From NCBI RefSeq assembly GCF_007556685.1, contig NZ_VJON01000016.1:1-53372 (forward strand): a stretch of 53,372 bases of DNA, in the 5' to 3' direction. A model generated the notes under the pieces. That model saw only the letters and a list, made by a program, of their open reading frames with translations. It made no database searches and was not told the DNA's origin. Source of the DNA: Tepidimonas charontis (GTDB lineage Bacteria > Pseudomonadota > Gammaproteobacteria > Burkholderiales > Burkholderiaceae_C). Made by a program: the position numbers and the translations under genes. Numbering within the stretch: position 1 is the stretch's first letter; each line of letters opens with the position of its first letter. Positions 20,852 to 30,185 of the stretch are shown piece by piece.

Positions 20852-21051
20852 CCACGCGGCCCGATGGTGGCCGCGTCACCGGACGCGCCCCAAGGCGCGT
20901 CCAAGCCCGCGTGTGCGTCACGGGTGCGCGGTCGGTCTGGCCATCGCCGCGCTCGGTCTGGGGGCGATCGTCCGGCGTGCGCCTGGCGTGCGGCAGTGCC
21001 GGCGGTCGCCGACGAGTCAGCGCGCAGCGGTGCGCAGCGCCTCCGGCGTCC

Positions 21052-21534
21052 TCATTGGCTGATGCGCAGACCTTCCTCGATCTGATATTCGAAGTACCGC
21101 TGAAAACCAAAGGCCAGCGACGCCATGAAGGCGGTGGCTCCCACCATCAGGGCCAGCACCACGGCCAGCACCGTCCACCAATGGGTGGCGCCGCTGGGCG
21201 CGTCCGGGGGCAGCATGGGGTTGTGGCGGGTGTTCCAGCGCTCGGCCGGCATCAACGCATAGACGATGGCCGCCAGGCAGGCGATCACCAGACTGAATCC
21301 CAGCAGCGGCAGCAGCACCCACGACAGCTTGTCGTCTTGGCCGAAGGTCAGTACCCGGTCCACCCCCCACAGTCCCAGGGCGGTCGGGATGGCGTGGGCC
21401 CAGCCCCAGGTATCAGACCAACCATACAGGTAAAAGCGGTGTCCACCCAGCGGGCCGGTCAGAAAGGCTAGCCAGGCCGCCACGGTTTTGTTGCGCGGGT
21501 GGCGTCGGATGGGGGTAAGAGAGTCGTTGGACAT
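21052..21534 (-). CDS. TM2 domain-containing membrane protein
   Basis: Protein of 160 residues with a TM2-like N-terminal half: a polar start (NDSLTPIRRHPRNK), then AAWLAFLTGPLGGHRFYLYGW, which is the G-x-x-G-x-H-x-F-Y-L-G-type TM2 signature, then a second hydrophobic segment. Two more membrane segments follow near residues 70-92 and 125-145. The N terminus carries the basic positive-inside patch. Function is unknown; TM2 proteins are small multi-pass proteins of undefined role. The ATG at 21534 is preferred; a long in-frame upstream extension is in antisense to the neighbouring GNAT gene and is not credible. It follows the GNAT gene by 59 bases in the same direction. Confidence 0.82.
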   Translation of the reverse strand: MSNDSLTPIRRHPRNKTVAAWLAFLTGPLGGHRFYLYGWSDTWGWAHAIPTALGLWGVDRVLTFGQDDKLSWVLLPLLGFSLVIACLAAIVYALMPAERWNTRHNPMLPPDAPSGATHWWTVLAVVLALMVGATAFMASLAFGFQRYFEYQIEEGLRISQ

Positions 21535-21593
21535 GATCGTCGGAGGGGCGAACGAATGGAAGAGGCGGGTGGCCGCCGGCGCGGTTGACGGCG

Positions 21594-22136
21594 TCAGGCG
21601 CACGGCGGCTCGGGTGGCGTGCGGTCGCCCCAGCCCAGGGTTTTTTCCATCAGCACGATGTCGAGCCAGCGTCCAAACTTCCAGCCACAGCTGCGCACCG
21701 TGCCCACGTGCTCGAAGCCCAGCGCCGTGTGCAGGCCGATCGAGCCGGCGTTGGCCGAGTCGCCGATGACGGCCATCACCTTGCGAATGCCGCGTTGCTC
21801 CAGTTGCACCAGCAGCTCGGCCAGTAGGGCGCGCCCCATGCCTTGCCCCAGCGCGTCGGGGGCGATGTAGATCGAGTCTTCGACCGAATAGCGGTAGGCT
21901 GGCCGCGGCTTGAACCAGTTGCCGTAGGCAAAACCGAGCACGCGCCCGGCGCGCTCGGCCACCAGCCAAGGCAAACCCTTGCGCAGCACATCGGCGCGCC
22001 GCGCCGCCATCTCGGTCTCGCTGGGCGGCTCGGTCTCGAAGGTGCCGGTGCCGTGCTGCACGTGGTGGCCATAGAGGGCGGTGATGGCCGGCAGGTCCTC
22101 GTCGCGGCTGGGTCGGATCAACAAAGTCGAGTTCAC
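21594..22136 (-). CDS. GNAT family N-acetyltransferase (phosphinothricin/methionine-sulfone acetyltransferase-like)
   Basis: Acetyl-CoA-dependent N-acetyltransferase of 180 residues. The N terminus (IRPSRDEDLPAITALYGHHVQHGTGTFE) and the core VLGFAYGNWFKPRPAYRYSVEDSIYI match the Pat/MnaT subgroup, which acetylates phosphinothricin, methionine sulfone or similar amino acids. The acetyl-CoA pyrophosphate loop Q-G-x-G-R/A is present as LGQGMGRALL. The C-terminal GFEHVGTVRSCGWKFGRWLDIVLME is also typical. A natural role in detoxifying amino-acid analogues is the family expectation; the true substrate is not known. It is divergent from the rpsP operon. Confidence 0.9.
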   Translation of the reverse strand: MNSTLLIRPSRDEDLPAITALYGHHVQHGTGTFETEPPSETEMAARRADVLRKGLPWLVAERAGRVLGFAYGNWFKPRPAYRYSVEDSIYIAPDALGQGMGRALLAELLVQLEQRGIRKVMAVIGDSANAGSIGLHTALGFEHVGTVRSCGWKFGRWLDIVLMEKTLGWGDRTPPEPPCA

Positions 22137-22200
22137 GTCGAATGGCTGTCGGTCGGTGGACGAACGCGCCCCACGCGGGGCGGCGCGACGGACGGCTGGG

Positions 22201-22206
22201 TATAAT
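22201..22206 (+). promoter_or_regulatory. -10 box of the rpsP operon promoter
   Basis: A perfect TATAAT hexamer lies 95 bases before the rpsP start, in the gap from the divergent GNAT gene. The -35 region is GC-rich and poor. It would give a leader of about 90 nt for the rpsP-rimM-trmD transcript. Confidence 0.45.
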
Positions 22207-22300
22207 GGCCGGTTTGCAACGTTTTGCTGGCCGGGTGGCCAGTTGCCGTGTCTTGAGCGTTGCCATGACCGTCTCGTCGAACCATACGCAAGGATAAACC

Positions 22301-22570
22301 ATGGTCGTCATCCGACTCGCCCGTGGCGGCTCCAAGGCCCGCCCGTTTTACCACATCGTCGTCGCCGACAAGCGTTGCCGGCGCGATGGCCGCTTCATCG
22401 AGCGCATCGGCTTTTACAACCCGATCGCGCGTGGCAACGACGTGCCGCTCAACATCGCGCACGACCGGCTCGCTTACTGGCTGGGCGTGGGCGCGCAGCC
22501 ATCAGAGACCGTGCAGCGCCTCATCAAGCAGGCTCCGAAGCCAGTGGCGGCCGAGGCTGCTGCGGCCTGA
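22301..22570 (+). CDS. rpsP: 30S ribosomal protein S16
   Basis: Structural protein of the small ribosomal subunit, needed for assembly of the 5' domain of 16S rRNA. The 89-residue product starts [20 protein letters not shown] and contains the conserved [14 protein letters not shown], both diagnostic of S16. Ala-rich C-terminal residues are usual in this order. It is the first gene of the conserved rpsP-rimM-trmD-rplS cluster; rimM begins 13 bases after its stop. Confidence 0.98.
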   Translation: MVVIRLARGGSKARPFYHIVVADKRCRRDGRFIERIGFYNPIARGNDVPLNIAHDRLAYWLGVGAQPSETVQRLIKQAPKPVAAEAAAA

Positions 22571-22583
22571 TGCGGCGCAGGCC

Positions 22584-23174
22584 ATGACCGAGGCGCAGCC
22601 TTGGCGCGCCGCCGCGCTGCCGGCCGATGCGGTGGCCGTCGGTCATGTCCAGGACGCCTGGGGCGTGCGCGGCTGGCTGCGCATACACAGCCTCAGCGCC
22701 AGCGGCGACGCCCTGCGTCATGCGCGCCGCTGGTTCTTGACCCCTCCCGACCCATCGGCGCCACGTGCGCGTGCCTTCGATGCTTTCGCCACGCCAGTCG
22801 AAGTCAGCGTGACCCAGGCGCGCTGGCACGGTGACGTCTTGGTGGCGCAACTGGACGGCGTCGACGATCGCAACACCGCCGAACGCTTGCGCGGCGCCGG
22901 TATCCACATTGCCCGCGCCGATTTCCCGCCCACCAACGGCCCGGACGAGTACTATTGGGTCGATCTGATCGGGTTGGCAGTGGTCAACCGCCAGGGCGTG
23001 GCGTTGGGTGTGGTGGACGATCTGTTGTCCACCGGGCCGCACGCCGTGTTGTGTGTGCGCGATGACGCCGGAGGCGAGCCGTTGGAGCGCCTGATCCCCT
23101 TCGTGGGTGCCTATGTCGATGCGGTCGATCTGGTGGCGCGGCGCATCACGGTGGACTGGCAGCCCGACTATTGA
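22584..23174 (+). CDS. rimM: ribosome maturation factor RimM
   Basis: Assembly factor that binds S19 in the head of the 30S subunit and aids late 16S rRNA processing. The 196-residue protein has the N-terminal RimM barrel (VAVGHVQDAWGVRGWLRIHSLS, with the G-x-x-G-x-x-GE/W-like signature) and the C-terminal PRC barrel (EYYWVDLIGLAVVNRQGVALGVV, then LIPFVGAYVDAVDL). ATG 22584 follows rpsP by 13 bases. The stop at 23174 is 31 bases before trmD. Length is slightly longer than the E. coli protein (182) because of a loop in the first barrel. Confidence 0.95.
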   Translation: MTEAQPWRAAALPADAVAVGHVQDAWGVRGWLRIHSLSASGDALRHARRWFLTPPDPSAPRARAFDAFATPVEVSVTQARWHGDVLVAQLDGVDDRNTAERLRGAGIHIARADFPPTNGPDEYYWVDLIGLAVVNRQGVALGVVDDLLSTGPHAVLCVRDDAGGEPLERLIPFVGAYVDAVDLVARRITVDWQPDY

Positions 23175-23205
23175 GGCCGTCAGCCCGCACCCATGGCCTG
23201 CCGCC

Positions 23206-24030
23206 ATGCGTTTCGACGTCATCACGCTGTTTCCCGAGCTCATCGAGCCGTATTTGCACACCGGCGTGACGCGGCGCGCGTTTGCCAGCGGCATCGTGCA
23301 GGTGTGCCTGTGGGCGCTGCGCGATTTTGCCGACGGGCACTACCGCCGCGTCGATGATCGGCCCTTTGGCGGCGGGCCCGGCATGGTGATGATGGCCGAG
23401 CCGCTGTACCGCTGCTGGCAAGCGGTGCGTGCCGACCGCGGCTTGCCGCCGGTGCGCGCAGCCGGTGCCGACGTGGATGTGCCGACGGTGTTGTTTTCGC
23501 CGGCCGGCACGGTGCTGTCGCATGCCGTGGTGACGCGTTGGGCGCAGCCCCAACGACCCGGTGCGATTTTGATCTGTGGCCGCTACGAAGGGGTCGATCA
23601 GCGCTTCATCGATGCCTGTGTCGATGAGGAGATCAGCCTGGGCGACTTCGTGTTATCGGGTGGTGAAATCGCGGCGGTGGCGTTGTTGGACGCGGTGGCG
23701 CGCCTGCAGCCCGGGGTGCTGGGCGACGCCGACAGCGCGACCCAGGACAGCTTTCACCCGGCACTGGATGGCTTGCTCGACTGTCCCCACTACACACGCC
23801 CCGAAGTCTGGCAGGGGCCGGCGGGGCCGGTGGATGTACCGGCGGTGCTACTATCCGGGCACCATGCGCACATCGCGGTCTGGCGGCGCCAGCAACGGCT
23901 GCTGGCCACCGCACGCCGGCGGCCTGAGTTGCTCGATCGCGCCTGGCAGGCTGGCCATGTGACGCCGGCGGAGCAGCGTTGGCTGCAAGAGGCGGCGCCG
24001 CACACGGTTGGGGGAGAGCCGCGGCGCTAA
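23206..24030 (+). CDS. trmD: tRNA (guanosine(37)-N1)-methyltransferase
   Basis: SAM-dependent SPOUT enzyme that makes m1G37 next to the anticodon, preventing +1 frameshifting. The 274-residue protein begins [17 protein letters not shown] and contains the trefoil-knot motifs [27 protein letters not shown] and [14 protein letters not shown], all diagnostic of TrmD. ATG 23206 is the start that preserves the conserved N terminus. It is the third gene of the rpsP cluster. Unlike many genomes there is a 220-bp gap before rplS. Confidence 0.97.
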   Translation: MRFDVITLFPELIEPYLHTGVTRRAFASGIVQVCLWALRDFADGHYRRVDDRPFGGGPGMVMMAEPLYRCWQAVRADRGLPPVRAAGADVDVPTVLFSPAGTVLSHAVVTRWAQPQRPGAILICGRYEGVDQRFIDACVDEEISLGDFVLSGGEIAAVALLDAVARLQPGVLGDADSATQDSFHPALDGLLDCPHYTRPEVWQGPAGPVDVPAVLLSGHHAHIAVWRRQQRLLATARRRPELLDRAWQAGHVTPAEQRWLQEAAPHTVGGEPRR

Positions 24031-24126
24031 AAGCGGGTGTGTCGGCGATGCCGACCCCGCCCGCCGCGCGGCGGGTGGGTGGAGAACGGCGGTTGCCGCC
24101 TGGATGGCGGGCCGATCGCCGTCGTT

Positions 24127-24135
24127 TGATATAAT
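24127..24135 (+). promoter_or_regulatory. extended -10 promoter upstream of rplS
   Basis: TGATATAAT is a perfect extended -10 element (TG-n-TATAAT), located in the 220-bp gap between trmD and rplS. No good -35 is seen, as is common with extended -10 promoters. It predicts a leader of roughly 105-110 nt before the rplS ATG at 24251. Confidence 0.55.
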
Positions 24136-24250
24136 GGAAAGCTTTGATCCTCTGTCCGGCTTCGGGGCTGGGTCGATGAGTCCTGGGCGGGGTGGTGCAA
24201 GGGCGTCACTTCGTGCGACGGTGCAGCGCGGACACGATCAGGGTGTCATC

Positions 24251-24607
24251 ATGAATCTGATCCAAATCCTCGAGCAGGAAGAAATCGCTCGCCTCAACAA
24301 GCAGATTCCCGAGTTTGGGCCCGGCGATACGGTGGTCGTCAACGTCAACGTCATCGAAGGCAACAAGAAGCGCGTGCAGGCCTACGAGGGCGTGGTCATT
24401 GCCAAGCGCAACCGTGGCCTGAACTCCAGCTTCATCGTGCGCAAAATTTCCAACGGCGAAGGGGTGGAGCGCACCTTTGCGCTGTACAGCCCGCTGATCG
24501 CCAGCATCCAGGTCAAGCGCCGCGGTGACGTACGCCGTGCCAAGTTGTACTACCTGCGTGGCCGCACCGGCAAAGCGGCGCGCATCAAGGAAAAACTGGG
24601 CGCGTAA
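24251..24607 (+). CDS. rplS: 50S ribosomal protein L19
   Basis: Large-subunit protein at the 30S-50S interface. The 118-residue product starts [20 protein letters not shown] and includes [50 protein letters not shown] and [19 protein letters not shown], matching L19 throughout. It is the last gene of the rpsP-rimM-trmD-rplS cluster but appears to have its own extended -10 promoter and a leader of about 100 nt. It converges with the c-di-GMP enzyme gene across 264 bases that hold no recognisable gene or T-run terminator. Confidence 0.98.
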   Translation: MNLIQILEQEEIARLNKQIPEFGPGDTVVVNVNVIEGNKKRVQAYEGVVIAKRNRGLNSSFIVRKISNGEGVERTFALYSPLIASIQVKRRGDVRRAKLYYLRGRTGKAARIKEKLGA

Positions 24608-24871
24608 AGTCGGGGTGGCGGCCGGCGCGCTTGGCGCGCGGCGGCGTGGCGATCGTGCGTGCGGTTGGCTGGCCAGGGCGCAGTGGCGCGCGACGCCTGG
24701 TTGGCGTGGGGCGATGCGTCAGTGCAGGTGGCGAGTCGTCACCTGTGGCCCATGTGTGGTTGTCGCTTCCAAGCCAGGTCATCGCTTCGTTTGCCCTCCG
24801 CTGCGGCTGCGCCCTGCCGTGCGTGCGGGGCCTGCGCTGACGAGGTGTCACGTCAGCTGGCCGTTGAGTAG

Positions 24872-27800
24872 CTAAGGCGGCGGCGCTGGTGTCGACACCG
24901 AGCCGCTCGTCTCAGACTGGCTGCCGTTGGGCAGTTCGATCAGGCGCTGGAGCAAGGCGTGTAGTGCCTCCATCAGCGCCCAGTGGGCGCGCTGCAGCTC
25001 CGCGTCGTTGGCTTCGACCGGCGATTGGCTCCACCAGCGATGCGCACTGTCGTGAAAATCGGCGTGGGCCTGCTGCAGCCGCGCGTACTCCGGCCAAGCG
25101 CGCGCCGTAGCCGGAAGATACTCCAGCATCACCGTATTGAGGGCGCAGGCTTCGAGCGGCCCGGCCGCTCGTTCGCGCTGCAGCAGCGGTATCAGCACGT
25201 GGCGGTGTTCCACTTCCAGCCGCGCCAGCGCGCGCGACCACGGGGAGCGTGCGATATCGCGCCAACGCAGCCACGACGGTGGGGTTTGCCAGGCGGCCAC
25301 CCAGGCATCCCAGGCGGTGGCGGGCATCGGGCGCGCCACCCCATAGCCCTGGGCGGTATCCGCGCCCAGGCGCAACAGCAATTCGCCGTGCGCCAAGGTC
25401 TCCACGCCCTCGGCCACCACCTGCAGGCCAAACGCCTGCCCCAGCGCCACCACGCCCTCGACGATGCGCAGGTCGCTGATGTCGTCGAAGACGTCGCGCA
25501 CGAACGATTGATCGATCTTGACGACATTGGCGGGCAGCCGCTTCAGATACGCCAGCGACGAATAGCCGGTGCCGAAGTCGTCGATGGCCAGTGAAACGCC
25601 CAGCGCGCGGCAACGCTGCAGTTGTTGCTCCAGCGTCTCGATGCCTTCCAAGGCGCTGGACTCGACGATTTCGAGCTCCAGCCGGCTGGGTGGCAGCCCC
25701 GGGTGGCGGGCCAGCAGGTGCTCGAGCCGGTGGGCGAACTCGGGCGCGCGCAGCTGCCGCGCCGCGACGTTGATCGACAGTGCCCAGGGCGCGTTGCGGT
25801 CATGCCAGCTTTGCAGCAGGCGCAGGGCCTCGGCGATCACCCAGTCGCCCAGCTCAACCATCACGTCGTCGTGCTCGATGGCTGGCAAGAACGCGCCCGG
25901 CGGCAGCAGTCCGCGCTCGGGATGTTGCCAGCGCAACAGCGCCTCGGCGCCGACGATGGCGCCATCGCTCAAGCGCACGCGCGGTTGCACGTACAGCTGG
26001 AATTCGCCGCCGCTGCGCAGGGCGCGCCGCACATCGGCGATCAGCTCCGCGTGCGCTGCGGCGCTGCGGTCTTCCCGCGGGTCATACAGGCACCAGCGGT
26101 TTTTGCCTTCGCGCTTGGCGCGGTACAGCGCCTGGTCGGCATGGCGCAGCAAGACCTCGGCGTCGGCGCTGTCATCCGGATAGAGGGTGACGCCAATGCT
26201 GGTACTCAGCCGCAGGGTCTCACCCCCGTGCTCGATCGGCTGGGCACAGGCCGCCAACAAGCGCTCGACGACACGGGTCCAACGGTCGCTGTCATCCAGG
26301 TCGCACAAAATGGCGACGAATTCGTCGCCGCCGACACGCGCCAGCGTGTCACCCTCGCGCAGCGCAGCCTGCAAGCGCTGCGCCATCAAGCGCAGCACCC
26401 AGTCGCCACGGTCGTGGCCGTGCGTGTCATTGACATATTTGAAGCCGTCGAGGTCCAGATAGGCCACCGCGACGCGCCGCTGGTGCCGGTGCGCCGTGGC
26501 GATGGCCAGATCCAGTCGATCGCCGAGCAGGATGCGATTGGGTAGCCCGGTGAGAGCGTCGTAGTAGGCTTGATGTTCGAGCGCGCGCTGCTGGGCTTTG
26601 AGTTCGGAAATGTCCTGCGCGATGGCGACATAGCGGATCGGTTGCCCGTGCTCGTCGCGCACGGCAGCGATGGTTTCGATGACGGGAAATTCGGTGCCGT
26701 CGTGCCGCCGCCAACACGCCTCGCCACGCCAGCGGCCTTCGCGCAACAGGCGCTGGCGCAGCCTCGTCCAGTCGGCATGCCCTTGGCGATCCACAGGGCG
26801 CCACGGCAGGTCGGCGCGGCCGATGAGCGCTTCGCGCGTGTAGCCGCTCATGCGCTCCATCGCCGCGTTGACGTCCAGTACCACCCCGCGTTCGTCGGTG
26901 ATCACGATTGCCTCGCCGGCGTCTTGGAAGACGCTGGCGGCAATGGCGCGCGAATGCTCCAGCGCCACTTCGGCGCTGACGTCGCGCACCACGCCGGCCA
27001 TGGCGAGCGCCTGCCCGCTGCGGGCATCGCGCGCCGTGACGCGCCCCCAGGCTTGCAACCAGATCCAGTGGCCATCGCGGTGTTGCATGCGATAGCGCTG
27101 GTCGGCGGCGTCGGTCTCGCCGCGCAGATGCGCGCGCAGCGTGCGCTGTACCGCCGGTAGGTCCTGCGGGTGGATGCGCTGTTGCCACCACGCGGTCGGG
27201 ATGTCGGTGGGCACGCTGTCGTCCAGGCCGAGCAGCTCGCGCAGCCGCGGACACGGGGTCACCCGGTCGCGCGCGATATCCCAGCGCAAACGGGTCAGGC
27301 GGGCACCGCGCAAGGTGTCTTCGAGCTCCTGGGTCAGGGCACGCCGGTGCCGCACATTGCGTTGCAGCGATACCACGGCGGTTGCCAGCGCCACCAGCGC
27401 CACCAGCGCGCCGGCCAGCGACGCTTGCCACAGACGCGTGTGCCGCGCCTGTTCACTGAGCACCTGCGCGGTACGCTCCGCCACCAGCGCCTCCAGGCGC
27501 GTTTGGTAGCGCTGCAATTCGTGCTGCAGCACAGCACTGCGGCTTTCCGGCAACAGCACCAACAGCAGCAGGGAGCGCCCCTCGTGCACCACGGGGGAAC
27601 TGTGCACCTCCACCGTCACCACTTCGCCCGAGGCCAAGCGGTGCGGAAACAGGAAAAAGTCCCGGCCCTCGACCTTGGCGCGTTCCATCTCGGCGCGAAT
27701 TTCGGCCTCGCTGAGCTGATTGATGCGCGTGATGTTGAGCGTGCCCGCCGCCAACTCCGGGTAACCGTAGAGACGTTGTGCGGCCGCATTGGCGCCCACG

Positions 27801-28030
27801 ATCGTGCCGTCAGTCGGATCGATCAGCCACATCGGCAACGCATGTTGCTGCAGCGGCGCGGGCAGGTCGATCGGCGCCGCGATGGCCGGCGGCTGGACGC
27901 TGGCGGATGCCAGGCAGATGACACCCCACGCGGCCGTGGCCAACAGCCGGCGCCGCCACGCGTGGCCGCGCCCAGGCGGCGTTTTCGGCGCGGGCCGCAG
28001 CGGTGTCACGGAGGCAGGGGGCGCAGACAT
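24872..28030 (-). CDS. membrane-anchored PAS-GGDEF-EAL cyclic-di-GMP enzyme with a CZB-like tail
   Basis: Dual-signature c-di-GMP synthase/phosphodiesterase of 1052 residues. An N-terminal hydrophobic segment (about 28-46) and a second at about 202-221 bracket a likely periplasmic PAS-like sensor (66-160). Cytoplasmic PAS domains follow at about 235-355 and 360-480. The GGDEF domain (483-650) has intact GGDEF at 567-571 and an I-site R558-x-x-D561 for product feedback. The EAL domain (655-905) has EAL at 696-698 with N754, E790, DDFGTGYSS from 817, K838 and EGVE at 874-877, so both halves look catalytically complete. Residues 930-1030 form a helical tail with H942, C962, H989 and H993 spaced much like the zinc-binding CZB domain. 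It is transcribed alone. Which activity dominates cannot be told. Confidence 0.93.
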   Translation of the reverse strand: MSAPPASVTPLRPAPKTPPGRGHAWRRRLLATAAWGVICLASASVQPPAIAAPIDLPAPLQQHALPMWLIDPTDGTIVGANAAAQRLYGYPELAAGTLNITRINQLSEAEIRAEMERAKVEGRDFFLFPHRLASGEVVTVEVHSSPVVHEGRSLLLLVLLPESRSAVLQHELQRYQTRLEALVAERTAQVLSEQARHTRLWQASLAGALVALVALATAVVSLQRNVRHRRALTQELEDTLRGARLTRLRWDIARDRVTPCPRLRELLGLDDSVPTDIPTAWWQQRIHPQDLPAVQRTLRAHLRGETDAADQRYRMQHRDGHWIWLQAWGRVTARDARSGQALAMAGVVRDVSAEVALEHSRAIAASVFQDAGEAIVITDERGVVLDVNAAMERMSGYTREALIGRADLPWRPVDRQGHADWTRLRQRLLREGRWRGEACWRRHDGTEFPVIETIAAVRDEHGQPIRYVAIAQDISELKAQQRALEHQAYYDALTGLPNRILLGDRLDLAIATAHRHQRRVAVAYLDLDGFKYVNDTHGHDRGDWVLRLMAQRLQAALREGDTLARVGGDEFVAILCDLDDSDRWTRVVERLLAACAQPIEHGGETLRLSTSIGVTLYPDDSADAEVLLRHADQALYRAKREGKNRWCLYDPREDRSAAAHAELIADVRRALRSGGEFQLYVQPRVRLSDGAIVGAEALLRWQHPERGLLPPGAFLPAIEHDDVMVELGDWVIAEALRLLQSWHDRNAPWALSINVAARQLRAPEFAHRLEHLLARHPGLPPSRLELEIVESSALEGIETLEQQLQRCRALGVSLAIDDFGTGYSSLAYLKRLPANVVKIDQSFVRDVFDDISDLRIVEGVVALGQAFGLQVVAEGVETLAHGELLLRLGADTAQGYGVARPMPATAWDAWVAAWQTPPSWLRWRDIARSPWSRALARLEVEHRHVLIPLLQRERAAGPLEACALNTVMLEYLPATARAWPEYARLQQAHADFHDSAHRWWSQSPVEANDAELQRAHWALMEALHALLQRLIELPNGSQSETSGSVSTPAPPP

Positions 28031-28164
28031 GGTCGGTCCAGGGTCGTTGGGTTGCTATGTTAGCGGAGGCAAGGGCGGGTGTGCCACGGGCAAGGCCCGA
28101 TGGCAGTGCCCAATGCGCCCTGTCACGCGAAATACCCGGGGGCGTGTGGTATGTTTCACTTTCG

Positions 28165-29505
28165 ATGGACCACAGCGAACACCACACCGGCGTGACCGTG
28201 CTGCCGCCCGACGATGCGCGCCGCTTGGCCTTGCATCAGGAGGTGCACGCCCGTCCGCCCGCGCGTATCCGCCTGCCAGCCTTGGTGGTGTATGTGGCGG
28301 TGCTCAACGAGGGCGTGACGCGCGAACAGGAGCTGGCCCATTTGCAGCGTCTGCCAGGGCAGGCGGGGCTGACCTTGGATGCGTTACAGGATAATTTCCT
28401 GCGCCTGCGTTGTCCGGGTGGTTTCACCCTGAAATGGGAACGGCACACCGAATTCACGCGCTATTCGCTGGTGCAGCCGCTGCCGCCCGAGGCGGGTTTG
28501 GGGGCGTCAGACCCCGCGCTGTTGCCCGCGCTGCTGTTGTCCGAATCCTGGTGGGCCCAGATCCCAGGCCGCACCATCTGCGCCATCAAACTGGCCTTGG
28601 TCATCGGCGATCTGGCCGAGCCGGCGGCGGCCTTGGCACAGGCGCGCGCCTGGTTTGGGCAGCGGCCGGTGGTGGCGTCGTTGGTTGGGCGGCAAGCGTA
28701 TGGGTTGGTGGTGACCGATTTTGCGCTGCGCGACAGCGGCTTCGAGCGCATGCTGTTCGTGGCTTCCCCCCACACCAGTGAGACGCGCGCCGGCCGCGTT
28801 TCGGCGCGTCTGCTGGAATTGGAGACCTACCGGATGATGGCGCTGCTGGGCTTGCCGGTGGCCAAGGCGCTGGCAGGGCCGATCGCCGAGGCCGAGGCAC
28901 GGCTGGCCCATCTGACGGCCCAGATGGAGGCCAAAGCGACGTCGGATCAGGTGCTGCTGGACGAACTGGTGGCGCTAGCAGCGCGCATCGAGCGCGCCAT
29001 CGCCGAGCACGGCTACCGGTTTTCGGCCACGCGCGCCTACGACCGCATCGTGCAGCAGCGCATGGCGGAGCTGCGTGAGCAGGCGATCCCCGGCACCCAA
29101 ACCATCAGCGAATTCATGCAGCGCAGGCTGTCGCCGGCCATCGCCACGGTGGCCTCCACGGAGCAGCGCCTGGAGGCGCTGTCGGAGCGTATCGCGCGCA
29201 CCGGGGCCTTGTTGCGTACCCAAGTGGACATTGCGCGCGAGGAGCAAAACCGTCAGTTGCTGGAAAAGCTCACGCGCGGGCAGGCCCTGCAACTGCGGCT
29301 GCAAAGCACGGTCGAGGGCCTGTCGATCGCCGCGATTTCGTACTACGTGATCAGCTTGGCGCTGTATGGGGCCAAGGCGCTGAAATCAGCCGGCCTGCCC
29401 ATCCATCCGGAGCTGACCGCCGGCGCCCTGATGCCCGTGGTGCTGTGGGGCGTGTGGCGCCTGACGCGCCGCATCCACGCCAAGCTGCATGCCGACGGCG
29501 CCTGA
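28165..29505 (+). CDS. DUF3422 family membrane protein
   Basis: Protein of 446 residues in the uncharacterised DUF3422 family. The N-terminal half (HQEVHARPPARIRLPALVVYVAV, then FLRLRCPGGFTLKWERHTEFTRYS) is soluble and conserved. Residues of roughly 230-370 are long amphipathic helices with probable coiled-coil character. Two hydrophobic segments near the C terminus (about 377-397 and 410-428) anchor it in the membrane, ending in a basic tail RRIHAKLHA. ATG 28165 is used; the in-frame upstream extension to 28003 is not conserved in kind and overlaps the divergent c-di-GMP enzyme start. TATGTT at 28150-28155 could be a -10 element almost touching the start. No function is known. Confidence 0.88.
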   Translation: MDHSEHHTGVTVLPPDDARRLALHQEVHARPPARIRLPALVVYVAVLNEGVTREQELAHLQRLPGQAGLTLDALQDNFLRLRCPGGFTLKWERHTEFTRYSLVQPLPPEAGLGASDPALLPALLLSESWWAQIPGRTICAIKLALVIGDLAEPAAALAQARAWFGQRPVVASLVGRQAYGLVVTDFALRDSGFERMLFVASPHTSETRAGRVSARLLELETYRMMALLGLPVAKALAGPIAEAEARLAHLTAQMEAKATSDQVLLDELVALAARIERAIAEHGYRFSATRAYDRIVQQRMAELREQAIPGTQTISEFMQRRLSPAIATVASTEQRLEALSERIARTGALLRTQVDIAREEQNRQLLEKLTRGQALQLRLQSTVEGLSIAAISYYVISLALYGAKALKSAGLPIHPELTAGALMPVVLWGVWRLTRRIHAKLHADGA

Positions 29506-29520
29506 AATGGGCAACGAGGC

Positions 29521-30138
29521 TTACTTGGTGCTCAAATATTCGGCGACCGCGGCCATTTCGAGTTCGGTCATCTTCTCGGCCACGGTGTGCATCACCACAT
29601 TGTCGTTGGTGCGATTGCGTTTGTTGAACTGCTTGAGCTGGGTAAACAAATAACCGGGAAATTGTCCCGCCAAGCGCGGCAGGTTGGCTGCGCCATGACC
29701 ATCCGGTCCATGGCATGAAGCGCAGGCTGGCACACCGCTGAATTTGTTGCCGTTTTGGTACAAGTAAGCGCCGACCGCGGCCAAACCCGTGTCTTTTACA
29801 CTTTCCCGGGTCGGGGTCATTTTTTCGTAGTAACGCCCCAGGGCCAGCATTTCGTCTTCGGTCAGCTTGGCCACCATTTCGGCCATCGCGGTGCTTTTGC
29901 GCTCACCGCTTTTGAATGCCTTGAGCTGCTTGGTGATGTACTCGGCGTGCTGGCCAGCCAGCCGGGGAAAGGTTTCGCTGGTGGACTCACCATTGTCGCC
30001 GTGGCACATGGCACACACGCCATTGGCAATCTTGCGCGCGCGGGCCTCGTCGGCCTGCGCGTGCGCCACGGGGGCAACAGTCGCCGCGCCCAGGGTGGCC
30101 ACAACCAGTGCAGAAAGAAAGCGAGCGCGAGGTTTCAT
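29521..30138 (-). CDS. diheme cytochrome c4-type protein
   Basis: Periplasmic electron carrier of 205 residues with a Sec signal peptide (MKPRARF, hydrophobic core, cleavage near AHA-QA at about 27-28). It holds two class I cytochrome c domains: heme motif CAMCH at 42-46 and CASCH at 139-143. Each is followed by an FPRLAGQ or LPRLAGQ block and a Met-containing distal region, the layout of cytochrome c4. It lies 147 bases downstream of fccB in the same direction, but a terminator-like hairpin separates them, so it may be expressed partly independently. It could take electrons from sulfide dehydrogenase to a terminal oxidase; that partner role is inferred from position. Confidence 0.92.
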   Translation of the reverse strand: MKPRARFLSALVVATLGAATVAPVAHAQADEARARKIANGVCAMCHGDNGESTSETFPRLAGQHAEYITKQLKAFKSGERKSTAMAEMVAKLTEDEMLALGRYYEKMTPTRESVKDTGLAAVGAYLYQNGNKFSGVPACASCHGPDGHGAANLPRLAGQFPGYLFTQLKQFNKRNRTNDNVVMHTVAEKMTELEMAAVAEYLSTK

Positions 30139-30185
30139 GGGGCCGTAATGATGATTGGTTACGAATACGATGATATTTACCGCCG

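Noticed and set aside
21535-22335. In-frame upstream extension of the TM2 gene
   Set aside because: It would run in another frame of the GNAT gene on the same strand and is Arg/Pro/Ala-rich low-complexity sequence.
24608-24871. Terminator between convergent rplS and the c-di-GMP enzyme gene
   Set aside because: GC-rich pairing such as CCGGCGCGC with GCGCGCGG exists near 24621-24641, but there is no T-run on either strand, so no intrinsic terminator is called.
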